Assembly (NCBI GenBank): GCA_900539945.1
Contig: UQDV01000045.1
Location: 1 to 11,358 of the forward strand
Source of the DNA: an uncultured Faecalibacterium sp.
GTDB lineage: Bacteria > Bacillota > Clostridia > Oscillospirales > Ruminococcaceae
Reading direction: 5' to 3'
DNA: 11,358 nt
Part shown: positions 5,453-11,358 of the stretch, piece by piece
How the letters are laid out: every line of letters begins with the position of its first letter
Numbering within the stretch: position 1 is the stretch's first letter
The notes under the pieces: generated by a model
What the model saw: only the letters and a program-made list of their open reading frames with translations
Told to the model about the DNA's origin: nothing
The model's database searches: none
Position numbers and translations under genes: made by a program

Positions 5453-6375
5453 CACAGCATGATGCCGTCCATCTGGGATTGCTCCGGGAAGGAGCGGCTG
5501 TATTTCCGCTTGGCGATCTCGATAAAAGACTGCACCTCCAGCCGGGGCGTGTGGCGCATGGCAGCGATCTCCACCGTCACCGGGGGGTAATCCAGCAAAG
5601 GCACCTTGGTGATGCCCGGGATCACTGCATCGTCCAGACAGGGCACGATGGACATGGCGGTGCCCATGGTGATCATGATCAAAGCCCCCTCAAAGCTGGG
5701 GGTGATCTTGCTGCAATCCACCCCCACCTGGGCCAGCTCCTCCAGGGAGGGGCCCTGGCAGGCAGAAAGAAAGCTGTCAAAGGCTCCGGAGGACACCACG
5801 CTCTGGCCCTTCAGGTCCGCCAGGTGCAGGGCCTTGCGGTCTGCCAGGGGGCAGTTGGGGTTCATAAGCACATAATAGGCCAGGGAGAACAGGGGCGTAA
5901 AGGAGACATCCCGGTCGCTGGAATGCTCAGTGGCGTAAAAAAAGCCGATATCCAGCTGGCCGGACCGCAGTTCCTCCAGAGGGCGGCGGTTGCTCTGGGG
6001 GATCACTTCCACCTGGGCATTGGGGTACTGCCGCTGGTACTCTGCCAGGATGCTGGCAAAGGTGCCGTAATCAAAGAGCTGCCGCAGCCCCACCACCAGA
6101 TGGGACCGGTCTGCGGCCTGGATATCCTGGGCCTTTTTCAGAGCCTGGCGGCCAAAACTGGTCATCTGCACCATGTCCAGGTAAAAGGACTGGCCGGCGG
6201 CGGTGAGCTTGGTGCGCCGGGTGGTGCGGTCGAACAGGTGGAGCCCCGTCTCCTTTTCCAGGGTGTTGATCTGGTAGGTGATGGCAGGCTGGGTGGTGAA
6301 CAGCCGCTGGGCCGCCGCGCTGAAATTCAGCTCCTCTGCTACGGCAATAAAGCACTCCAACTGGTAAATGGTCAT
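5452..6375 (-). CDS. LysR-family transcriptional regulator
   Basis: This 307-aa protein has the standard LysR layout. A winged helix-turn-helix occupies residues 1-60 (YQLECFIAVAEELNFSAAAQRL, TTQPAITYQINTLEKETG, LFDRTTRRTKLTAAG). An effector-binding domain runs from about residue 90 to 295. GGGAGGGGGG stands eight bases before the chosen ATG, which yields the canonical N-terminus. The frame is open far upstream only because it runs antisense to the codon-biased reductase gene. It is divergent from the reductase with a T-N11-A dyad between them, so the simplest reading is that it controls the reductase in response to a small molecule, possibly the reductase's substrate. The effector cannot be read from sequence. 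Its stop abuts the terminator of serA. Confidence 0.95.
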   Translation of the reverse strand: MTIYQLECFIAVAEELNFSAAAQRLFTTQPAITYQINTLEKETGLHLFDRTTRRTKLTAAGQSFYLDMVQMTSFGRQALKKAQDIQAADRSHLVVGLRQLFDYGTFASILAEYQRQYPNAQVEVIPQSNRRPLEELRSGQLDIGFFYATEHSSDRDVSFTPLFSLAYYVLMNPNCPLADRKALHLADLKGQSVVSSGAFDSFLSACQGPSLEELAQVGVDCSKITPSFEGALIMITMGTAMSIVPCLDDAVIPGITKVPLLDYPPVTVEIAAMRHTPRLEVQSFIEIAKRKYSRSFPEQSQMDGIML

Positions 6376-6414
6376 AGAAACAGCCCCCCTCCCTGCAAAA
6401 CTTGTACTTCTTTT

Positions 6415-6443
6415 ATTATAGCGGATTTCTTTTCTGTGGTAAA
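6415..6443 (-). promoter_or_regulatory. Probable lysR promoter
   Basis: On the minus strand TTTACC (6438-6443) is followed after 17 bases by TATAAT (6415-6420). The start would lie near 6408, some 30 bases before the lysR ATG. Confidence 0.65.
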
Positions 6444-6451
6444 GTGGCCAT

Positions 6452-6478
6452 GGATTTATAAACGTTTTTGATAAATCC
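6452..6478. promoter_or_regulatory. LysR-type operator (T-N11-A dyad)
   Basis: GGATTTAT (6452-6459) and ATAAATCC (6471-6478) are perfect inverted repeats separated by 11 bases, the exact T-N11-A form of LysR recognition sites. The centre is about 64 bp upstream of the predicted reductase start, where LysR proteins bind to activate. It is also just upstream of the lysR -35 box, so it may serve autoregulation. Confidence 0.75.
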
Positions 6479-6493
6479 GGGATTTTTTTCAAT

Positions 6494-6522
6494 TTTACAG
6501 CAGAGCGAAACTTTGCTATAAT
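6494..6522 (+). promoter_or_regulatory. Strong promoter of the flavin reductase gene
   Basis: TTTACA (6494-6499), a 17-base spacer and TATAAT (6517-6522) give a near-consensus promoter. TG one base before the -10 box (TGCTATAAT) adds an extended -10 element. Transcription should start near 6529. Confidence 0.8.
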
Positions 6523-6609
6523 CATGTCAATGTTCAAAACATACGATGGAACAGAAGAAAACGAAGAAGAACCTATTAGAAGAACAAGAAGAAAGAAAGG
6601 TAAACTGCT

Positions 6610-8523
6610 ATGGCTAAGATCTCTCGCCGCAACTTTATGCGCGGTGCCGCTATGGGCACCATGGGCGCAGCTGCTGCCGGTCTGCTGACCGCTTGCGGCA
6701 ACACCGCTTCCAGCACCCCCAGTGCTCCCGCTTCCAGCGCAGCATCCTCTGAGGCTGCTTCTGTTGTTACCAAGCCCTCCACCCCCGTGGACGGCAAGTA
6801 CGTCACCAAGGCTATGGGCCACGAGAGCTGGGTCCATGTGGCTACCACCTTCTTTGAGGGCAAGATCACCGCTTGTGAGGTGCTGTCCCACGAGGAGACC
6901 ATCGGCATCGGCAACTATGCCTGCTCCCGCATCCCCGCCGCCATCGTCGAGCACCAGAGCATCAACGTGCCCAACCTGCGTGGTTCCTCCATCACCTCCA
7001 TGGCTGTGAAAGCTGCCGTGAAGGAGGCCATCGAGCTGGCTGGCTACAACGTGGACGACTTCTCCAAGGAAGTCACCCTGGAGACCTCCAACGAGGTCAT
7101 CGAGGAAGAGGCTGATGTGGTCATCATGGGTGCCGGCACCTCCGGCCTGACCTGCGCCTGCCGCCTGCTGGAGGCTGGCTACAGCGTCATCCTGGTGGAG
7201 AAGCGGGATATCCCCGGCGGCTCCATGTCCATGACCTACGGCGGCGTGGCCACCGCAGGCTCCCAGCTGCAGTACAACTACGACGTGGACGGCAGCTTCC
7301 GCAGCTCTGCCATGGGCACCCTGGAAGGCATGATGAACTTCTGGCAGACCATGGAGCAGTACCACCGCACCGAGTTCTTCAACGGTGAGATGCCCTACAT
7401 GACCAAGCAGTACACTGTTGCTGGCGATCTGGTGGACTGGATGTCCAGCATCGGCATCGGCTTCAACACCATGGGCAACTACGAGAGTGCTACCCAGTAC
7501 GGCGCTTCTACCCCCTACCTGGCTCCCGGCTGCTACGAGGGCGGCGCAGGCTACGCTATGATGTTCATGGCACAGCGTGTGGAGAAGTACGAGAAGGGCA
7601 AGATCATCTACTCCACCAGCGTCACCGACCTGATCAAGGACGAAAGCGGCCGTGTGGTGGGCTTCCACGCTAAGGGCGACAACGGCGCAAGCTACACCCT
7701 CCGTGGTAAGGCTGTGTGCCTGGCATCCGGCGGCTTTGCTAAGAACCCCGAGATGCTGAAGAAGTACAACCCCGACTACGCTGACTTCTTCTTCAACTGC
7801 GCTTCCAGCATGACTGGTGAGGGCATCCAGATGGGTATCGACGCAGGCGGCTATGTGGAGTGCGAAAACCGTGCTCTGCCCGCCTTCCTGTCCAGCTACA
7901 AGAGCAAGTTTGAGCTGGCCTTCATCCACCAGTCTGCCCCTGGCATCATGGTCAACGTCCGTGGTGACAACATCGGCAACATCATCTCCGACAACCACTA
8001 CACCATGGCTAAGGCTAAGCTGAACAAGGACAACGGCGACACCTTCTACTATGTGTTCGACGAGGCTTCTGCTGTGAAGCTGCGTGACAGCGAGTCCTAC
8101 GGCTTCAACGGCTATGTGGCTATGTTCGAGAAGGGCGAGGCTGTCCACTACGACAGCGTGGAGAAGGCCTCTGAGGAGCTGAACCTGCCCAACCTGGCAG
8201 ACTCCATCGAGGCCAACAACGCCGCTGCTCTGGCTGGTGAGCCCGACGAGTTCGGCCGCCGCAACTGCCCCTACATCGAGACCCGTGACGGCCTGTGGGC
8301 TATCCGCGTGGACCCCACCTTCTACCTGACCACCGCTGGTCTGGCCATCGACACCGATTGCCATGTGCTGAACGAGGAGAAGAAGGCGATCCCCGGCCTG
8401 TACGCTGCCGGCGACGTCTGCGGCTCCATCGAGGAGAAGGACGCCAAGCAGTACGGCATGGGCTTTGACGCCGCTCTGACCTACGGCTACATCATGGGCG
8501 AGACCCTGAAGAAGGAGATCTGA
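6610..8523 (+). CDS. Tat-type lipoprotein flavin reductase (FMN-bind plus FAD-binding domains)
   Basis: Residues 5-29 form a twin-arginine signal (SRRNFM) ending in a lipobox (LLTAC, Cys29), so the protein is probably exported folded and anchored outside the membrane. An Ala/Ser-rich linker runs to about 58. Residues 60-145 resemble an FMN-bind domain with an altered flavinylation motif (RGSSITS, 124-130). From 165 on is a fumarate reductase/succinate dehydrogenase-type FAD domain: GAGTSG at 174-179, Glu197 for the ribose, GGFAKNP at 374-380, and the C-terminal GLYAAGDVCG at 596-605. In gut anaerobes such proteins pass electrons from membrane carriers to organic acceptors. By my alignment the fumarate reductase residues His504, Arg402 and Arg544 (Shewanella numbering) are replaced by Leu573, Asn462 and about Gln614, so the substrate is probably not fumarate. 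The gene has a strong promoter, a LysR neighbour and strongly biased codons. Confidence 0.9.
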   Translation: MAKISRRNFMRGAAMGTMGAAAAGLLTACGNTASSTPSAPASSAASSEAASVVTKPSTPVDGKYVTKAMGHESWVHVATTFFEGKITACEVLSHEETIGIGNYACSRIPAAIVEHQSINVPNLRGSSITSMAVKAAVKEAIELAGYNVDDFSKEVTLETSNEVIEEEADVVIMGAGTSGLTCACRLLEAGYSVILVEKRDIPGGSMSMTYGGVATAGSQLQYNYDVDGSFRSSAMGTLEGMMNFWQTMEQYHRTEFFNGEMPYMTKQYTVAGDLVDWMSSIGIGFNTMGNYESATQYGASTPYLAPGCYEGGAGYAMMFMAQRVEKYEKGKIIYSTSVTDLIKDESGRVVGFHAKGDNGASYTLRGKAVCLASGGFAKNPEMLKKYNPDYADFFFNCASSMTGEGIQMGIDAGGYVECENRALPAFLSSYKSKFELAFIHQSAPGIMVNVRGDNIGNIISDNHYTMAKAKLNKDNGDTFYYVFDEASAVKLRDSESYGFNGYVAMFEKGEAVHYDSVEKASEELNLPNLADSIEANNAAALAGEPDEFGRRNCPYIETRDGLWAIRVDPTFYLTTAGLAIDTDCHVLNEEKKAIPGLYAAGDVCGSIEEKDAKQYGMGFDAALTYGYIMGETLKKEI

Positions 8524-8552
8524 TCTTCCCTTCCGGCACCCTGACACAACGC

Positions 8553-8593
8553 AAGAAGGCTGCTGCACACACTGTGCAGCAGCCTTCTTTTTT
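8553..8593 (+). terminator. Intrinsic terminator of the flavin reductase gene
   Basis: A perfect 17-bp stem (8553-8569 with 8573-8589, arms beginning AAGAAGGCTGCTG) closes a 3-base loop and runs into T8588-T8593. It lies 30 bases after the reductase stop and 23 bases before the end of the convergent murE gene, so it separates the two units. Confidence 0.95.
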
Positions 8594-8615
8594 GTTTGTT
8601 CTAAAAGGAGAGAGC

Positions 8616-10094
8616 TTATTCCAGGCCCTTCTGCTGGGCGTACTCCTCCAGCAGTTCCCGCTCCAGGAAGGGGGTCTTGACGCCCTCGCGGTCGCGGTAG
8701 GTCTCGTGGCCCTTGCCGATGACAGCGATCAGGTCCCCCTCCTGGGCATGGTCCACGGCATAGTGCAGGGCATCCAGACGGTCCGGGATCTCCACGAACT
8801 TGGCATCCGGGTTGCCCTTGTTCATGCCCACGCGGATATCCGCAAGGATGTCCTCCACCTTCTCAAAGCGGTTGTTGTCCTCGGTGAGGATGGAGAAATC
8901 GGCCATCTTGGCGCAGATCTCGCCCATGCCGTAGCGGCGCAGCTTGGAGCGGTTGCCGCCGCAGCCGAACACCACCACCAGACGGTGGGGGTTGTAGGCC
9001 CGCAGGGTGGTGAGCAGGCTCTCGGTGGACACCTCGTTGTGGGCGTAGTCCAGCAGGATGGTGAACTTTTTGCTGATGGGCACCAGCTCCACCCGGCCCT
9101 TGACCACGCACTTGCCCAGACCGTCGTGGATGGCCTGATCCGGCAGGCCCAGCACCTTGCCCACGGCCAGCGCAGCCAGTGCGTTGTACACGCTGAACTC
9201 GCCGGGCATATTCACCTTCACGTCCATCTCGTCCTTGCCGGTGACGTGGAACTTCACGCCCAGGAAATCGTGGGTGCGCAGCAGCTCGTAGCCGCTGGCG
9301 CGGTAATCGGCCTGCTTGCTGCGGCCATAGGTCACCAGCTTGCAGGTGTGTCCCTCCAGCAGGGCTTCGGTGTTCTCGTCGTCGATGTTCACCACACCCA
9401 CATCACAGCGCCGGAACAGCTGACCCTTCCAGCTGCGGTATTCCTCAAAGGTCTTGTGCTCACCGGGGCCGATGTGGTCCGGCGAAAGGTTGGTGAACAC
9501 GCCCACATCGTAGTGCACACCGGCCACGCGGTCCATCATCAGGCCCTGGCTGGACACCTCCATCAGGGCCGTGTCGCAGCCGGCATCCAGGAACTCCCGG
9601 AAGGTCTTTTGCAGCTCGTAGCTCTCCGGGGTGGTGTTGGCGGTGTCCTTGTGGCGGCCCATGTAGTAGATGCCGTTGGTGCCGATCATGCCCACCTTGC
9701 GGCCGGCAGCTTCCAGCACGCTCTTGATCATGTGGGTGGTGGTGGTCTTGCCCTTGGTGCCGGTCACGCCGATCATGGTCATCTGCCGGGCCGGGTTGCC
9801 AAAGAGGTTGGCGCTCATCAGAGCCATGGCATAGCGGCTGCTCTCCACCTTCACCACGGTCACGCCCGGCACGGCGGTCAGGTCGATGTCGTGCTGGATG
9901 ACCAGTGCGCTGACGCCCTTGGCGGCACAGTCGGCGGCAAACTCGTGGCTGTCGCGCTGGGTGCCCACGATGCACACGAACAGCAGGCCCGGGGCCGCCT
10001 TGCGGCTGTCATAAATGATGTCGTTGATCTCGGTCTCCGGGCTGCCCTGCACCAGCGTGTAAGGCACACCCTCCATCAGTTGTTCCAATTTCAT
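8616..10094 (-). CDS. murE: UDP-N-acetylmuramoyl-tripeptide synthetase (MurE)
   Basis: MurE adds the third amino acid of the peptidoglycan stem peptide to UDP-MurNAc-L-Ala-D-Glu, using ATP, in the cytosol. Numbered from the chosen start, the N-terminal Mur domain includes IIYDSRKAAPG, the ATP loop GTKGKTT is at 112-118, Lys223 in YRSWKGQLF matches the carbamylated lysine, and LDYAHN and GCGGNRSKLRR follow. The amino-acid selectivity motif reads DNNR (406-409) where diaminopimelate enzymes usually have DNPR. The kept Arg points to meso-diaminopimelate over lysine. The product is 492 aa, the normal length. The start at 10094 is preceded by GGAGGAG (10105-10111). An in-frame ATG at 10118 is rejected because that ribosome site would lie inside its coding sequence. 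It follows the ftsQ-like gene by 34 bases in one operon. Confidence 0.95.
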   Translation of the reverse strand: MKLEQLMEGVPYTLVQGSPETEINDIIYDSRKAAPGLLFVCIVGTQRDSHEFAADCAAKGVSALVIQHDIDLTAVPGVTVVKVESSRYAMALMSANLFGNPARQMTMIGVTGTKGKTTTTHMIKSVLEAAGRKVGMIGTNGIYYMGRHKDTANTTPESYELQKTFREFLDAGCDTALMEVSSQGLMMDRVAGVHYDVGVFTNLSPDHIGPGEHKTFEEYRSWKGQLFRRCDVGVVNIDDENTEALLEGHTCKLVTYGRSKQADYRASGYELLRTHDFLGVKFHVTGKDEMDVKVNMPGEFSVYNALAALAVGKVLGLPDQAIHDGLGKCVVKGRVELVPISKKFTILLDYAHNEVSTESLLTTLRAYNPHRLVVVFGCGGNRSKLRRYGMGEICAKMADFSILTEDNNRFEKVEDILADIRVGMNKGNPDAKFVEIPDRLDALHYAVDHAQEGDLIAVIGKGHETYRDREGVKTPFLERELLEEYAQQKGLE

Positions 10095-10128
10095 ACAGTC
10101 TACGCTCCTCCAAAACATTGATGTGGGG

Positions 10129-11358
10129 TCACATGGGGTTCTCGTCCTCGTTGGCGGTCATGCGGGCGGGGTCGGTCAATGCAGGCTCCTCCTGGGCGGT
10201 GTCCGCCGCCGGGGCGGCCTGCGGGGCCTCTTCGTCGGTCAGGCTGCTGTCCGCAGTCTCCTCCGGCGTTTCCGGCTCCACCTTTTCCGGCACTACATAG
10301 CCGGAGGGCAGGACCGGGTCGCCCTGTGCGAAATAGATCTTGCGGGTGCTGCCGGCACTGACATGGCTGAAGTCCAGCCGCCCGGTGTCGGTGGCCGCGC
10401 AGCCCTTGCCGTCCTCGTTGTTCAGCATGTAGCGGGCGCGGTCCAGCTTATAATCCAGATCGTTCAGCGTCCCCAGCAGCACGCTGATGCGGTCCTGATA
10501 CAAAAAGGCGATCTGCTCGGTGTCCGCAAATTCAATGCGGGTCACGTCGCTCCGCATGCCGTACTCGTCCAGCTTGGTCTGCAAGGTCGTCAGCGCGCTC
10601 ATCTTTGCGTCAGCCTCGTCCACCACGCCGGATGCACTGCTGTCGGATGCGGCACTGGTGCTGGCCGTGCTGTCGGCCTCCGGTGCGGCAAAGCTCAGCT
10701 GCTCGCCCGGGGCGGCGGTGGTCGCTTCACCGCCGTACAGGGTGCACAGCCCGTCCGGCTGCGCGGGGTCTGCGGACAGGATCTTGAACTTGTCCGAAAG
10801 GGTCAGCCAGCTGCTGCCCGCCTGCACTGCATAGGTGGGGGTGGCTTCGGTCACCTGCACCACCACGGTGTTGGGGTAGTCGCGCACCACGCGGATGGAT
10901 TCCAGCAGCGGGTACTGGCGTTCCAGCTCTGCAGCCTTCGCACCGGAGTCAAAGCTGAAGATGTTTTCCTCCACCTGCACCCCCAGTGTCTGCAGGATGC
11001 TGTCGGCGGAGTACCCGGCGATCTCGGTCACCTGGGTGCCGTCCGCCGTCTGCACCTGAATGGCGCTGATGCGGAACAGCATGGTCACCGTGAGGTACAT
11101 CCCGATCCCGATGACGCACAGCAGCAGCCCAAATGTTGCCAGACGGCGGAGCATCCGCCGCCGACGGATGGCGGCACGGGTCAGGCGGCGCTTTTTGCGG
11201 CCTTCCCGGCGCTGTGCGTCCCGCTGCGGAGCGGGGCGCAGCTTCTGGTTTTTGTTGTACCCCTGTCCCTGCTGTTGCAGGCGGGCGGCAGACCGGCTGT
11301 TCTGCGCAGGCCGACCGTTCCGGTTCGCAGGACGCTGGGCCGGGCGGCGGTTCTGCCC
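10129..11358 (-). CDS. FtsQ/DivIB-family cell division protein, 5' end outside the window
   Basis: The gene is partial: 68 codons upstream of the internal ATG at 11154 are open in frame to the window edge, with no start or stop. They encode a Gln/Arg/Asn-rich, very basic cytoplasmic tail ending in RRLTRAAIRRRRMLRR. One membrane helix follows (LATFGLLLCVIGIGMYLTVT), then a POTRA-like domain (FRISAIQVQ, SIRVVRDYPNTVVVQVTEA) and the beta domain. This single-pass layout is that of FtsQ/DivIB, which ties FtsL and DivIC to the septal synthesis machinery. Two oddities are a Ser/Thr/Ala-rich insert (ADSTASTSAASDSSAS) inside the beta domain and an acidic Pro/Glu/Ala-rich C-terminal tail of about 55 residues. 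The neighbour murE fits a division and wall gene cluster. Sequence identity is weak in this family, so the call rests on architecture and context. Confidence 0.85.
   Translation of the reverse strand, partial: GQNRRPAQRPANRNGRPAQNSRSAARLQQQGQGYNKNQKLRPAPQRDAQRREGRKKRRLTRAAIRRRRMLRRLATFGLLLCVIGIGMYLTVTMLFRISAIQVQTADGTQVTEIAGYSADSILQTLGVQVEENIFSFDSGAKAAELERQYPLLESIRVVRDYPNTVVVQVTEATPTYAVQAGSSWLTLSDKFKILSADPAQPDGLCTLYGGEATTAAPGEQLSFAAPEADSTASTSAASDSSASGVVDEADAKMSALTTLQTKLDEYGMRSDVTRIEFADTEQIAFLYQDRISVLLGTLNDLDYKLDRARYMLNNEDGKGCAATDTGRLDFSHVSAGSTRKIYFAQGDPVLPSGYVVPEKVEPETPEETADSSLTDEEAPQAAPAADTAQEEPALTDPARMTANEDENPM

Larger units (their letters stand above)
6376..6609. promoter_or_regulatory. Divergent control region between lysR and the flavin reductase gene
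   Basis: This A/T-rich region holds opposed promoters for lysR and the reductase, with a perfect inverted repeat between them. The reductase leader (6529-6609) is strikingly purine-rich from 6549 to 6600, made of repeated GAAGAA-like words ending in GAAAGG, nine bases before the ATG. A small dyad, ATGTT-CAA-AACAT (6530-6542), sits at the predicted transcription start. No gene is seen in it. Confidence 0.8.

Noticed and set aside
6376..8568. Minus-strand frame of about 730 codons continuing upstream of lysR, antisense to the flavin reductase
   Set aside because: It encodes low-complexity Gly/His/Val/Ala-rich sequence with no domains and exists because the sense gene avoids a few codons. The lysR start at 6375 has a ribosome site and the canonical N-terminus.
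10095..10118. murE start at the upstream ATG (10118)
   Set aside because: The GGAGGAG ribosome site lies downstream of that ATG and at proper distance from the ATG at 10094; MKLEQL is a usual MurE beginning.
8574..10121. Long plus-strand frame antisense to murE
   Set aside because: His/Leu/Val/Ala-rich shadow translation without motifs; the minus strand encodes complete MurE.
11152..11154. ATG at 11154 as the start of the ftsQ-like gene
   Set aside because: The frame stays open for 68 more codons to the window edge, encodes the basic cytoplasmic tail expected before the membrane helix, and no ribosome site precedes this ATG.

Overview
The window looks like chromosome from a GC-rich gut Clostridium of the Oscillospiraceae (Faecalibacterium/Subdoligranulum/Gemmiger type), with one end of an integrated mobile element at the left. 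This rests on Gram-positive features (AGGAGG ribosome sites, a BlaI-type repressor, a DivIB/FtsQ-like protein), strong GC bias at third codon positions, a DUF6017-type element replication protein, and a lipoprotein flavin reductase of the kind common in gut anaerobes. The genus is inferred, not proven.

Left region (1 to about 1255): the end of an integrative element. A minus-strand replication-initiator-like gene (81-995) has a winged-helix N-terminus, a PTLEN-repeat linker and a DUF6017-like C-terminus. Hairpins lie on both sides of it, and a short unexplained reading frame (1083-1223) sits nearest the junction. The element appears to have entered the 3' end of a 23S rRNA m5U methyltransferase gene (rumA/rlmD). 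The last ten or so codons of that gene look element-derived, and the join falls at the codon for the catalytic glutamate.

Middle-left (1223-5455): a BlaI/MecI-family repressor gene and rlmD form a minus-strand operon. They are divergent from serC-serA, which encode the second and first steps of serine synthesis. The intergenic region holds recognisable promoters for both directions, a near-perfect 19-bp direct repeat and three ACANNTGT cores resembling BlaI/CopY operators. A 36-nt palindrome with a T tail ends serA and meets the convergent lysR gene.

Middle-right (5452-8589): a lysR regulator is divergent from a large Tat-type lipoprotein flavin reductase with FMN-bind and FAD domains. The 234-bp region between them has a near-consensus promoter for the reductase, a promoter for lysR, and a perfect ATTTAT-N11-ATAAAT dyad centred about 64 bp upstream of the predicted reductase start of transcription, the classic LysR activator position. 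The reductase lacks the His and Arg residues that fumarate reductases use, so its electron acceptor is unknown. This regulator-reductase pair is the best candidate here for an undescribed system: a regulated extracytoplasmic respiratory reductase.

Right region (8553-11358): a strong terminator separates the reductase from a convergent cell wall/division operon, an ftsQ/divIB-like gene (its 5' end beyond the window) followed by murE.

No tRNA, rRNA or CRISPR array was seen. Most of the sequence is coding; the two longest non-coding stretches (2815-3139 and 6376-6609) are described as regulatory regions.
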